Assembly: GCA_002396645.1 (NCBI GenBank)
Contig: DGYI01000015.1
Location: 186,001 to 250,000 of the forward strand
Direction of reading: 5' to 3'
Source of the DNA: Firmicutes bacterium UBA5010
GTDB lineage: Bacteria; Bacillota; Clostridia; Tissierellales; Sedimentibacteraceae
Length of the DNA stretch: 64,000 nt
Shown: positions 16,151-24,399 of the stretch, piece after piece
Layout of the letters: each line of letters begins with the position of its first letter
Position numbering within the stretch: position 1 is the first letter of the stretch
The notes under the pieces: generated by a model
What the model was told of the DNA's origin: nothing
Database searches by the model: none
The model's input: only the letters and a program-made list of their open reading frames with translations
Position numbers and translations under genes: made by a program

Positions 16151-17473
16151 ATGAAGAAAATAGAAGGTAATTTAAATAATCGAATAGAAATAGAAGAAAT
16201 AAAAAATTATATAGGAAGAACAATAAAAATTCATGGAAGCATACACAAGATAAGAGAAATGAGCAGTTTTGCTTTTATAATATTGAGAACTAAAAGACAA
16301 ATGGTACAATGTATATACTCTGAAGAATTTTCTAAATTTTTGCTTTCTCAAATAAAAGAAGAGGCCTGTGTTGAATTTTTGGCAGAAGTGGTCAATGAAG
16401 AACGTTCAAAAACAGGCTGGGAATTAAGATTGATTGATGTTGAAATCTTATCCGAGCCGAATGAAAAAAGTACAATTGTCTTTAATAACAAAGAAATAGA
16501 AGCATCGCTTGAGACACTACTTGATTATAGAGCTATTACATTAAGAAACGAACGCGAACGTGCCATATTTAAGCTTCAGGAAGGCATATGCAAGGGATTC
16601 AGAGAGTTTTTGCTTAAGCATAAATTTACTGAAATCCATAGTCCGAAGATAGTCTTTTCCGGTGCTGAGGGCGGTGCTAATATTTTCAGTCTTGAATATT
16701 TCGGAAAGGAAGCATATCTTACGCAAAGTCCCCAATTTTACAAACAAATGATGGTAGGTGTTTTTGAAAGAGTGTTTGAAATATCTCCTGTATTTAGAGC
16801 AGAAAAACATGATACTTCAAGACACTTAAATGAATACACAAGTGTAGACTTTGAAATGGGTTTTATAGAAAGCTTTGAAGACATTATGAATATGGAAACT
16901 CTTATGCTCAGGTATACATTTGACTTGTTGAAAAATGAATATATCAATGAGCTTAATTTACTTAACGTAAATTTACCTGATATAGGCTTTATTCCATCCA
17001 TCACTTTCACAGATGCTAAGGTGCTTATTTCTAAAGAATATAACAGAGCCATAACTGATGAATTCGACTTTGAGCCCGAGGAAGAAAAACTGCTGTCTGA
17101 AATAATTTATAAGAAATATAATAGAGAGCTTGTTTTTGTAACGCACTATCCGAGTAAAAAACGACCATTTTATGCAATGGACGATATTAACAATAAAAAC
17201 TTTACATTAAGCTTTGACTTAATATTCAGAGGTATGGAAATAACTACAGGCGGACAGCGTATACATGAGCTTAATCAACAGATCGAGAAGATGGTTTCAC
17301 GTGAAATAAATACTGAATTGTTTGAAAGTTATCTTATGATTCATAAGTATGGCATGCCTCCTCATGGCGGATTGGGGCTTGGATTAGAAAGATTAACAAG
17401 CAAGTTGCTAAATCAGAACAATATAAGACTATCCACATTGTTTCCGAGAGACATAAGCCGAATTACTCCTTAA
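16151..17473 (+). CDS. aspS: Aspartate--tRNA(Asp/Asn) ligase, archaeal type
   Basis: This class II synthetase attaches Asp to tRNA-Asp. The archaeal type in clostridia is often non-discriminating and also charges tRNA-Asn, with Asp then amidated by GatCAB. The 440-residue protein has an OB-fold anticodon domain (about residues 15-110) and no bacterial GAD insertion, which explains the short length. Motif 2 reads FRAEKHDTSRHLNEYTSVDFEM (about residues 215-236) and motif 3 reads GLGLGLERLT near residue 415. GAAGGAG precedes the ATG. The leader with Asn and Asp codons supports the dual role. Whether it truly lacks discrimination cannot be told from sequence here. Confidence 0.9.
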   Translation: MKKIEGNLNNRIEIEEIKNYIGRTIKIHGSIHKIREMSSFAFIILRTKRQMVQCIYSEEFSKFLLSQIKEEACVEFLAEVVNEERSKTGWELRLIDVEILSEPNEKSTIVFNNKEIEASLETLLDYRAITLRNERERAIFKLQEGICKGFREFLLKHKFTEIHSPKIVFSGAEGGANIFSLEYFGKEAYLTQSPQFYKQMMVGVFERVFEISPVFRAEKHDTSRHLNEYTSVDFEMGFIESFEDIMNMETLMLRYTFDLLKNEYINELNLLNVNLPDIGFIPSITFTDAKVLISKEYNRAITDEFDFEPEEEKLLSEIIYKKYNRELVFVTHYPSKKRPFYAMDDINNKNFTLSFDLIFRGMEITTGGQRIHELNQQIEKMVSREINTELFESYLMIHKYGMPPHGGLGLGLERLTSKLLNQNNIRLSTLFPRDISRITP

Positions 17474-17484
17474 CTATATGTAAT

Positions 17485-17500
17485 TGTTTCACGTGAAACA
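17485..17500. other. parS: parS centromere site (perfect)
   Basis: TGTTTCACGTGAAACA is a perfect 16 bp palindrome matching the bacterial parS consensus for ParB (Spo0J). It lies in the gap after aspS. parA and parB are 13-15 kb away at 30.6-32.3 kb. Confidence 0.93.
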
Positions 17501-17520
17501 AAAATACAAATTTTATTTAA

Positions 17521-17556
17521 AAATCGCTCAGTATCCGCATACTGAGCGATTTTATC
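17521..17556 (+). terminator. Terminator after aspS
   Basis: AAATCGCTCAGTAT (17521-17534) and ATACTGAGCGATTT (17539-17552) form a 14 bp stem with a 4-base loop, 48 bases after the aspS stop. Confidence 0.85.
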
Positions 17557-17594
17557 AACAACTTTTATAAATAAAAACTTTCTTAATATAATTA

Positions 17595-17631
17595 TATACT
17601 TAAAATAATAATAGTCTCACACAGCGAGACT
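17595..17631 (-). terminator. Terminator after the glycerophosphodiesterase gene
   Basis: On the minus strand AGTCTC/GAGACT (17613-17631) forms a 6 bp stem, extendable by a CACA/TGTG pairing, and is followed by the T-rich ATTATTATTTT. Confidence 0.65.
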
Positions 17632-17682
17632 GTGCAAAATCCATCTACACAGAATTCTATTGAAACTATTATATTGCATATG

Positions 17683-18405
17683 TTATTCCACTAGTATAGC
17701 CTTTGCTTTGTCAGGATAATTTGTTATAATTGCATTAACATTCATTGCTTTAATCATCCTTATATGATCTTCATTATTTATAGTATATGGATTAACATCT
17801 ATTCCTGCCGAATTAGCTTCTTCTACAATATCCTTTGTCAGGGTTATATAATTTGGATGCAATGCATTCGCCTTTGTGGTTTTTATGTAATCAAGCGGCT
17901 TATACAGTGCTTCTGAATATAAAATTCCGGTTTTTATATCCTTATCTAAATCCTTTATTTTAACCAGTGCATAGTGATCAAATGATGATATTATAACTTG
18001 GTTTTTTACACCGTACTTATCTATCATTTTTAATACTTTTTCTTCTATTCCAGGATAAAATATAGACCCTGCCTTTATCTCTATATTTAATTCCATATCA
18101 GAACGCTTGATCAAATCTATGACTTCTTCTAAAAGAGGAATTTTTTCGCCCTTAAACTTCTTATCATACCATGAGCCTGCATCTAACTGCTTCAGCTCAT
18201 ATAAGTCATGCTGCTTTATAAAGCCCTTTCCGTTAGTTGTTCTATTCAAAGTCTCATCATGACAAACTATTAAATATCCGTCTTTACTCAAGTGCACATC
18301 TAATTCTATACCATCAGCTTTTTGCTTTACAGCTCCTTCAAAAGATGAAATTGTATTTTCGGGATAATATCCGCTCGCACCTCTATGTGCCCAAATCTTT
18401 GTCAT
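17683..18405 (-). CDS. Glycerophosphodiester phosphodiesterase
   Basis: The enzyme cleaves glycerophosphodiesters to glycerol-3-phosphate and an alcohol. The protein of about 240 residues has the family signature WAHRGASGYYPENT (about residues 4-17), with catalytic His and the Glu of PENT. DGIELDVHLSKDG and VCHDETLNRTTNG follow. There is no signal peptide, so it is cytoplasmic. I favour the start at 18405 (MTKIWAHRG), although AAAGGAGG lies 13 bases away; an alternative ATG at 18417 sits only 1 base after the site. It is a single gene with its own terminator. Confidence 0.9.
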   Translation of the reverse strand: MTKIWAHRGASGYYPENTISSFEGAVKQKADGIELDVHLSKDGYLIVCHDETLNRTTNGKGFIKQHDLYELKQLDAGSWYDKKFKGEKIPLLEEVIDLIKRSDMELNIEIKAGSIFYPGIEEKVLKMIDKYGVKNQVIISSFDHYALVKIKDLDKDIKTGILYSEALYKPLDYIKTTKANALHPNYITLTKDIVEEANSAGIDVNPYTINNEDHIRMIKAMNVNAIITNYPDKAKAILVE

Positions 18406-18507
18406 ACTTATGTCCATGCCTCCTTTGCACAAAGAACCATGAAAACTTTGTGCTTATTTTTTTTATTTGTATCATTTCTTTCAACCTTACCTCCAATTTA
18501 TAAAATT

Positions 18508-18705
18508 TTACTGATCTTCTTTAGTGCTGATAACTTCTTTTATACGCCTTTCAACCTCTCGTCTGGGCAGCCAAACCTGCCTGTCACATGTAGTGCATTT
18601 TATTCTAAAATCAGCACCGATTCTTAGTATTTCCCAATTATATCCCCCGCAGGGATGCTGCTTTTTTAATTTTATTATATCTCCTACATTTAATGCCATA
18701 GGCAT
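18508..18705 (-). CDS. DUF951 family protein
   Basis: The protein of about 65 residues begins MPMALNVGDIIKLKKQHPCGGYNWEILR. It has IKCTTCDRQVWLPRREVERRIK in the second half, which is the DUF951 pattern (PF06107). These small basic proteins with a CxxC pair are common near the origin in Firmicutes, and their function is unknown. I place the start at 18705, 8 bases after AGGAG; the longer frame has no site. Confidence 0.92.
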   Translation of the reverse strand: MPMALNVGDIIKLKKQHPCGGYNWEILRIGADFRIKCTTCDRQVWLPRREVERRIKEVISTKEDQ

Positions 18706-19141
18706 AATATCAACTCCTAATTTTGTTCTTATATAAATATTATATACCAAATTATGATAAATACAAGTAATAAATGATTTATTGTCAAGAGCTGTATAAA
18801 ATATAGCATAATTGATTGATATGTTTATGTGTTTCTGATTTCGTATACGAATTATTTACTTTATGTTTTCTTGAAAGCACTCAATAAAAAACGCTCATGT
18901 CAGCTTTAATTATTTCCATAGTTCCTGATTATATGAAAATAATTTTATTAACATAAGCGCTTTAATATCTTATAGTCTTTCAATAAATACAAACACCATC
19001 CTACTGACCCAAAAATCGATGCAATTTTACTGCGTTACATAGCATCGCAAAGCTTGTTAAAACACTGTATATACAAGCAAGCTGTGCGTTTTAAGCATAT
19101 ACAATTTTTTATTAAATACTCATTTACAGTACATTTTTTAA
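18706..19141. other. Intergenic stretch with a long terminator-like hairpin
   Basis: No gene is seen. A long imperfect inverted repeat spans 18890-18960. AACGCTCATGT pairs with ACATAAGCGC at the base, and AATTATTTCCAT with ATGAAAATAATT inside. On the minus strand it is followed by TTTTTTATTG, so it probably ends the transcript of the choloylglycine-hydrolase-like gene at 19142. The 12 bp palindrome TTCGTATACGAA lies near 18840-18851. Confidence 0.6.
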
Positions 19142-20221
19142 TTATTGATTATGAATAAAAAAACTGTAGTCCTTCTCAAAATTGCCATTAAAGTAATAAG
19201 TAGCAGATAACGAATCTTTCTCGTACACAATTGACCACTGCGTTGTCCATTTTCCATTCGATTGAGAAACCTGTTCAAGCGCATGTTTTACCTGCTCGCC
19301 AGTAAGCAAGCCTTCATTTTCTTCATAAATAGTGCTTAAGTATTCAAATCGTTGTTTTGCACTTTCCCCACCTGCAGCCGTATTTTTGTTAGCAAGATTA
19401 AAGTTTGTAACAGTATTTGTGTTTACAACGACCATTTCTCCCTCTACAAACTCAATCGCAACAGACGCACCCGCAGCATCTGAAATTGCAAGATGATGAC
19501 TGATACCACCTGAGGCATATATATCGTACAGCTTTAATAATTCTATAGCTTCATCGACACTTGCCGCTTTATTTAACAAGAGACGAATTGCTGTTGTAAT
19601 TGTCAAATCCGGTTTATCCGTATCAACGGTTGTCATCCCGCCTTCATTAACCTCAAGATCGGCAACACAAAGTCCGGCTTCGTTTATGCCATCCATAGGG
19701 ACATATAAAGCAGCAATGGCAAGCATTTTATTTGCAATGCCTTCCGGTACGGTATTTGAATCAGAAGTAATATTTTGAAAATCACAAGTTGAAATAGATG
19801 CATATCCATCTTTGGGAACACATCTTACAATAATCGGAACAGAATCCGTCCAATCGAAATTCCGTCCCCAAACATGTGCACCATCCGGAGTCATTGCAGA
19901 AATGGTACTGCAGGCAAGCTCATTTTCTGCCACATCTACCGAGTAAAAACCTTTTGATATCCGCTTTGAAAGAAATGCACTTACCTCTTTATCCGAAGAA
20001 GCTCCTCCGGATTTCAGAAAATCTTCAAAATAGTAGTCTCCATCTATTTTCATATAATATATCGGTTTTTCATCTGCTAATTTTTTAATGGAACGGATGA
20101 TTTTAAGCTCATTATAGAACAAGATATTGGCACCCGCTGCAATAAGAAGTAAAACAATCATAAAATAAATCAGTATTCTTCCAACCTTCCGTCTTGCTTG
20201 AGACTTTTTTTCGTCTTTCAT
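19142..20221 (-). CDS. Membrane-anchored choloylglycine hydrolase-like (Ntn) amidase
   Basis: The 359-residue protein has a basic cytoplasmic start, one membrane helix (about residues 16-34), and an outward-facing domain of the linear-amide C-N hydrolase class (bile salt hydrolase, penicillin acylase and relatives). The likely nucleophile Cys is in ELACSTISAMTPDG (about residue 104), followed by VWGRNFDW, where Arg and Asp of the family lie. MDGINEAGLCVADLEV fits the oxyanion region. In classic family members the Cys becomes residue 1 after processing. Here it is internal, so either processing occurs or activity differs. GC content is higher than in its neighbours, suggesting transfer. Confidence 0.8.
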   Translation of the reverse strand: MKDEKKSQARRKVGRILIYFMIVLLLIAAGANILFYNELKIIRSIKKLADEKPIYYMKIDGDYYFEDFLKSGGASSDKEVSAFLSKRISKGFYSVDVAENELACSTISAMTPDGAHVWGRNFDWTDSVPIIVRCVPKDGYASISTCDFQNITSDSNTVPEGIANKMLAIAALYVPMDGINEAGLCVADLEVNEGGMTTVDTDKPDLTITTAIRLLLNKAASVDEAIELLKLYDIYASGGISHHLAISDAAGASVAIEFVEGEMVVVNTNTVTNFNLANKNTAAGGESAKQRFEYLSTIYEENEGLLTGEQVKHALEQVSQSNGKWTTQWSIVYEKDSLSATYYFNGNFEKDYSFFIHNQ

Positions 20222-20295
20222 ATCTTTTCACCCTTCAAATAGAAATTCCGCCGCAGATAGTTTTTAAAGCTCCCTATAGAGGAGATTTCTTTTTA

Positions 20296-20910
20296 TTAAC
20301 CAATACTTATTACATTGTCAGAGGCAGATATAGTCTCTACTATATCGTACATATTTGTAATCTCTCCGACCATTAATTTCTCTTTTAACTGATAAAAATC
20401 TAAGCATGTTCCACATGAAACAATTCTTGTCCCTGCTTGCAATAACTGCTTTAGATCCTCTATTGAATCAGAACCTTCACTTGATAATTTAACTCCGCTG
20501 TTTAAAAATACTATAAAATCCGGATAAGGCTTAAGCTGTGTCATAGTGTATATAAAGCCCTTCATTAAAAGTTTGCCTAAATCTTCCGAACCTGAACCAA
20601 GTACGTTTGTTCCTATCAAATATCCTTTGACTTCTTTAGTTGTCTTTTTTGATACAGTCTCTGTTTCTTCAGTTACCTCACATATTTCATGAGCTTCGGA
20701 TGAAGTCTTGGTTATTTTTATGCTGATATCACCATTTTGCTCCGAAACCTCTGATTTGTGTCCCATTTTGTTGCAATATTTAAGTACATTTTGTTTTGCT
20801 GTATCATTGTCCACTAATACTGTAATTTCATTTTGTCCTGCTTCCAAAGCATTCTTAGTTAATATCAAGGGTTTCGGACAGTTTAATTTTCTTGCATCTA
20901 TTATGTTCAT
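20296..20910 (-). CDS. yedF: YedF-type sulfurtransferase-like protein
   Basis: The protein of about 204 residues has an N-terminal TusA/SirA-like domain with the CPKP motif (DARKLNCPKPLILT, about residues 4-17). The C-terminal DsrE/F-like domain contains SCGTCLDFYQLKEKL near residues 167-181. In many clostridia this fusion is linked to selenium metabolism beside selD; no selD or selA is seen here. I place the start at 20910 (MNIIDARKLNC), because ATGGAGG lies 7 bases before it. It sits next to a DJ-1-like gene and near a cysteine desulfurase at 22784, which could feed sulfur or selenium to it. Confidence 0.88.
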   Translation of the reverse strand: MNIIDARKLNCPKPLILTKNALEAGQNEITVLVDNDTAKQNVLKYCNKMGHKSEVSEQNGDISIKITKTSSEAHEICEVTEETETVSKKTTKEVKGYLIGTNVLGSGSEDLGKLLMKGFIYTMTQLKPYPDFIVFLNSGVKLSSEGSDSIEDLKQLLQAGTRIVSCGTCLDFYQLKEKLMVGEITNMYDIVETISASDNVISIG

Positions 20911-20926
20911 ATTTTTTTCCTCCATA

Positions 20927-21502
20927 TTATAATCCAAAAGTTTTTGGATTCATTTCAATTCCAATTAATTTTCCAAAGCCTAAAGCCCATTTTACAAAAT
21001 CATATGATACGGAGCTTATAATATTATCTGTAATAATATAACCATCTTTCACAGGATTTTTAATGCTATCATCCCAGCCTACCATATAAGCTAAATCTTC
21101 TTCAGTAAAGCCTTCCTCATACAAATCTTCTTTGTTTACTCCTGCCATAAATGGTTTTCCCTTTAAGGCTCCTGCTTTTAAAAGCAATATAGGAGCTATA
21201 GATATTGCACCTATGATTGCTTTTTTATCTATAAATATTTTGATAAAATTTATAATATCATTATCTTCAATGGCTTCTCTGATATCCATTGAACCTGTTA
21301 ATATTAAGCTGTCAAACTCATCAATTTCAAGCTCGCCTATACTTTTATCAGGTATTACTGTTATTCCTTCCTCACTTTTCACCGGTGAGACTTCCTTAGC
21401 AAAGGTAGTTATAGCTTTGCCTTTCATTGCAAGCATCTCAAGTGCAACGCTAAATTCAAAATTACAAAATTGATTGTATATAAGAACCGCTGTTTTTTTC
21501 AT
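20927..21502 (-). CDS. DJ-1/PfpI family protein, catalytic Cys replaced
   Basis: The 191-residue protein starts MKKTAVLIYNQFCNFEFSVALEMLAMKGK and has LILTGSMDI and GAISIAPILLLKAGALKG, as in the DJ-1/PfpI superfamily. In active members the position before the second proline reads AICxGP. Here it reads AISIAP, so the usual nucleophilic Cys is Ser. The role may therefore be binding or chaperone-like rather than catalytic. TAGGAGGC precedes the ATG. It lies just upstream of yedF, whose ribosome site overlaps its 3' end, so they form one operon. Confidence 0.85.
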   Translation of the reverse strand: MKKTAVLIYNQFCNFEFSVALEMLAMKGKAITTFAKEVSPVKSEEGITVIPDKSIGELEIDEFDSLILTGSMDIREAIEDNDIINFIKIFIDKKAIIGAISIAPILLLKAGALKGKPFMAGVNKEDLYEEGFTEEDLAYMVGWDDSIKNPVKDGYIITDNIISSVSYDFVKWALGFGKLIGIEMNPKTFGL

Positions 21503-21586
21503 ATAGTCTGCCTCCTAAAATATATTTTATGATAAGCAATACATCTTGCTTCCTGCGCTATATGCTTCATTTTACAAGATTAATAT

Positions 21587-22276
21587 TTATTTTTCATAAA
21601 ATCCCTTGTAGGATAAATAATTTAATATAATATTATTATCATAAAATATCTTTCCGGAATTTGAGTTGTTTACTCCCTTTACCAGTTTATTATCAGGCAT
21701 AAAAGCTATAAGCGGTGAAGCTAATGCAAAAACTATGTACAATATTATCAATGCCTTTCCTACTCCTATAACCGCTCCGCCTACTTTATTAGAAATATTC
21801 AACAGCGGCAATTTAACAAAGGTGTTTAGTATGCTTACTGCCATCAATAATATAAAATAAATTATTAAAAAAGTTATTAAAAAGCTTATTGATTTCATTA
21901 CAAAATCTGTAATTAAATTTACAAAAACGTCAAAGCTGTTAGTATTTGCTCCGCTCTCATAGGATTGTATAAAAAGAGTTTTCATTTCTTGAGGAAGCTT
22001 TAAACCTTCCTGCAATTTATTTATTACATCTGCTGTTCCTTCCTGTATAATTTCAGTGAGCCATTGTGCCTTTGTCTGAAAAAAATCATGCACTCTGCCA
22101 TAAAATTTTGTATTTTCAGTAAGAAACTGCTGAACTATAAAACTTAGCTCCTTACTTAAAAAGAAAGCAACTATTAAGCCGGCAAGTTCAAACAACATTT
22201 TTACCAGCCCTTTTTTATATCCTTCCAAAATAATTAAGCCTACAAAAACAATAACTATAATATCCACATAATTCAT
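21587..22276 (-). CDS. CvpA family membrane protein
   Basis: The protein of about 229 residues begins MNYVDIIVIVFVGLIILEGYKKGLVKMLFELAGLIVAFFLS, the CvpA N-terminus. It has four hydrophobic segments, including one ending in LPLLNISNKVGGAVIGVGKALIILY. CvpA (colicin V production) proteins are linked to envelope stress and bile resistance in other bacteria; the mechanism is unclear. An in-frame ATG at 22288 is also possible, and neither has a clear Shine-Dalgarno sequence. A long hairpin (22288-22375) lies directly upstream. Confidence 0.85.
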   Translation of the reverse strand: MNYVDIIVIVFVGLIILEGYKKGLVKMLFELAGLIVAFFLSKELSFIVQQFLTENTKFYGRVHDFFQTKAQWLTEIIQEGTADVINKLQEGLKLPQEMKTLFIQSYESGANTNSFDVFVNLITDFVMKSISFLITFLIIYFILLMAVSILNTFVKLPLLNISNKVGGAVIGVGKALIILYIVFALASPLIAFMPDNKLVKGVNNSNSGKIFYDNNIILNYLSYKGFYEK

Positions 22277-22287
22277 ATTTATGCCCA

Positions 22288-22375
22288 TGCACCGATTTCA
22301 CAACAAGCTCATTCTCTCTTCTCGTCTTTCTTTAAAAAGACTGGAGTAACTAAACATTTATACATGGTCTCGGTG
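22288..22375 (-). promoter_or_regulatory. Structured leader before cvpA
   Basis: GCACCGA (22288-22294) and TCGGTGC (22369-22375) can close an 88-base hairpin that ends right at the cvpA start. An inner hairpin (GTCTTT/AAAGAC near 22323-22340) lies inside. The region also contains a purine-rich GAGAAGAGAGAATG, so the fold may control access to the start. Confidence 0.4.
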
Positions 22376-22727
22376 CTTATCCTTTCATTATTTTCAATTT
22401 CTTTCAACCTTATCTACATAGTTTCAAACTGAGTTTAAGATATTAATTTGTTTGAAGTCAGAGCGTATTTTCATTATTAATTAAAAGATCTTCACCCCTT
22501 CTTACAGTATTGTTTCACGTGAAACATTGTACTTTGTTTTTTGTTATAATAATTATGCAAATAAATTATATAATAGCTTCAAGTATGTAATAATATCATA
22601 GTTTCAGCAAGACGAAACATTATAGTCTCAACTACGTTGAACCATTAAAATACTATCTAACGATATTATTATATCATAGTTATGTGAAATTTCAATTTAA
22701 AAAATCTGAGGATGGGATAAGCAACTA
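22376..22727. other. Intergenic region holding a parS site, otherwise no gene
   Basis: I see no open frame with a ribosome site. It contains the second perfect parS. It also has similar short blocks, CATAGTTTCAGCAAGACGAAAC and TATAGTCTCAACTACGTTGAAC, within 22597-22645 that look weakly repeated; their meaning is unclear. Confidence 0.4.
22511..22526. other. parS: parS centromere site (perfect)
   Basis: TGTTTCACGTGAAACA is identical to the site at 17485-17500. It lies in non-coding sequence about 8 kb left of parB and 18 kb from the origin. Confidence 0.93.
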
Positions 22728-22770
22728 TAAAAAAAGTGAAGGTAATTAACTATTACAGTTAATTACCTTC
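22728..22770 (-). terminator. Terminator after the cysteine desulfurase gene
   Basis: GAAGGTAATTAAC (22738-22750) and GTTAATTACCTTC (22758-22770) form a 13 bp stem. On the minus strand it is followed by CACTTTTTTT. Confidence 0.85.
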
Positions 22771-22783
22771 TTGTCATATTCAA

Positions 22784-23929
22784 TTATTTAAACTCTCTTG
22801 AAATTTCATTTAAGGCATTGACTGCATAAATTATCTCCTGTTTTTTTGTAAATGGGCCTACGCTAAGTCTTATCGCCCCTATAGATTGTGTTCTTATGGT
22901 TTTGTGTGCCAAAGGAGCACAATGCAAGCCGGGTCTTACTGCTATATTATATTTATTATCTAATATAAAGGCTGCTTCAGAAGAGTCAATTCCTTTTATG
23001 TTAAGAGGCAAAACGCAGCATCTCTGATTTCTGTCTTTAGGTCCATATATTTCGATTCTATCGTTTTTAGATAGCTCATTGATTAATAGGTCTAAAACTT
23101 TTTTTTCGTGGCTGTAAATTGATTTTACGCCCTCATTTAAAATATACTTTATACCTGCATTCAGTCCTGCAATACCCGGTAAGTTTGGTGTACCGCTCTC
23201 CAGTTTATCGGGATAAAAACTAGGCTGATTTAAATTGCTTGACTCACTTCCTGTTCCTCCCTCTTTTAATTGCCTGAGGTCTACATTTTTACCCACAAGC
23301 AACACTCCTGTTCCCTGAGGTCCAAGCAGACCTTTATGTCCTGGAGCTGCCAATAAGTCAATATTGTATTCTTCCATATCTATATCAAGAACACCCGCAC
23401 TTTGTGCAGCGTCAACTAAATAAAAGATATTATATTTCTTGCAGATTTTTCCTATTTCTTTTATTGGAAAAATAGAGCCTGTTAAATTAGATACATGTGT
23501 TGTAACTATAAGTTTGGTATTACTTTTGACAGCCATTTCAATGTCATTAATATTTATTAAGCCTTCATCGTTACAGTCTACTATTGTGCTCTCAATCCCA
23601 ATATTCTTAAGCTGATGTATAGGTCTTAAAACCGAATTATGCTCCATAGATGTTGTTATTACATGATCTCCGGGTTGAAGCACACCTTTTATAGCCATAT
23701 TCAAACTATCTGTCGCATTATAAGTAAATATCACTCTTAAGGGATCATCAAAATTAAATAATTGAGCAACCAGCTCTCTTGTTTCATATATTAGTTTTGC
23801 ACCCTCTATAGCCATAGCATGACTGCTTCTTCCCGGATTTGCACAATATCTGGTCATGCAGTCGACCATTTTATTTATAACGGATTTTGGTTTAGGAAAG
23901 GTTGTTGCAGCATTATCTAAATATATCAT
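22784..23929 (-). CDS. Cysteine desulfurase family aminotransferase (class V, PLP)
   Basis: The enzyme would take sulfur (or selenium) from cysteine and pass it to an acceptor. The 381-residue protein starts MIYLDNAATTFPKP, has THVSNLTGSIFPIKEIGKIC (about residues 144-163), and has the PLP lysine in LAAPGHKGLLGPQGTG (about residue 200). HCAPLAHKTIRTQSIGAIRLS near the end is the cysteine-bearing loop. The start is well fixed by the family N-terminus, but no Shine-Dalgarno lies directly before it. GAGGTG sits about 60 bases upstream, beyond a hairpin. This is the subfamily commonly annotated near parA/parB in clostridia. Confidence 0.9.
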   Translation of the reverse strand: MIYLDNAATTFPKPKSVINKMVDCMTRYCANPGRSSHAMAIEGAKLIYETRELVAQLFNFDDPLRVIFTYNATDSLNMAIKGVLQPGDHVITTSMEHNSVLRPIHQLKNIGIESTIVDCNDEGLININDIEMAVKSNTKLIVTTHVSNLTGSIFPIKEIGKICKKYNIFYLVDAAQSAGVLDIDMEEYNIDLLAAPGHKGLLGPQGTGVLLVGKNVDLRQLKEGGTGSESSNLNQPSFYPDKLESGTPNLPGIAGLNAGIKYILNEGVKSIYSHEKKVLDLLINELSKNDRIEIYGPKDRNQRCCVLPLNIKGIDSSEAAFILDNKYNIAVRPGLHCAPLAHKTIRTQSIGAIRLSVGPFTKKQEIIYAVNALNEISREFK

Positions 23930-23935
23930 ACCGAG

Positions 23936-23997
23936 TCGAGTAAATCTAAAAAATGGGTTTATCCCATTTATTGAGTTTATACTCGATTTTTCACCTC
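23936..23997 (-). promoter_or_regulatory. Hairpin between Shine-Dalgarno and start codon
   Basis: On the minus strand GAGGTGA (23997-23991) is followed by TCGAGT (23986-23981), which pairs with ACTCGA (23941-23936). Inside these, AAATGGG pairs with CCCATTT. Folding would leave 4 bases between the purine-rich site and the stem and 6 between the stem and ATG, a normal total spacing. Confidence 0.5.
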
Positions 23998-24000
23998 ACT

Positions 24001-24399
24001 TTTAATTTATAAACCGATTGGACGAAATCCAATACTATATAAATATTATTTTATTAGAATTAAATAATCCTGTTGATTATATCATTATATGCTTGATTAT
24101 AAGTTTATGTCATTGTAATATAATAACTTTTACTTATTATATTTATACCAGTATAAAGTATAATACAATTGATACTCATATACAACAGATTTTGGCATAA
24201 CTTTGTTTTATGTGTATTTATTAAATCATAACTTATTTTTATTTTAAAAAATTAAAAAGCTCTTTGACCGAAAAATTAAGAATCTAAAATTCTTATTTAT
24301 TAATAATATTATAAATGAAAATAATATTATCAGCAAAGAGCACCTTAAAATATTTTATTAAGTCAATACCCGCTCAACATCAAAATGGACTTTAACATA
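24001..24399. other. Intergenic region, no gene seen; terminator for the methyltransferase
   Basis: This very AT-rich stretch has no convincing frame. GCTCTTTG (24259-24266) and CAAAGAGC (24334-24341) can close a long hairpin with inner ATAATATTAT arms. On the minus strand it is followed by TTTTTAATTTTTT, so it is probably the terminator of the gene at 24400. Confidence 0.6.

Noticed and set aside
18840..18851. Palindrome TTCGTATACGAA as an operator
   Set aside because: It lies far from any promoter I can define and is a single short palindrome.
24018..24200. Rightward open frame in the gap before the methyltransferase
   Set aside because: It is AT-rich, has no ribosome binding site, and its sequence is random-looking hydrophobic.
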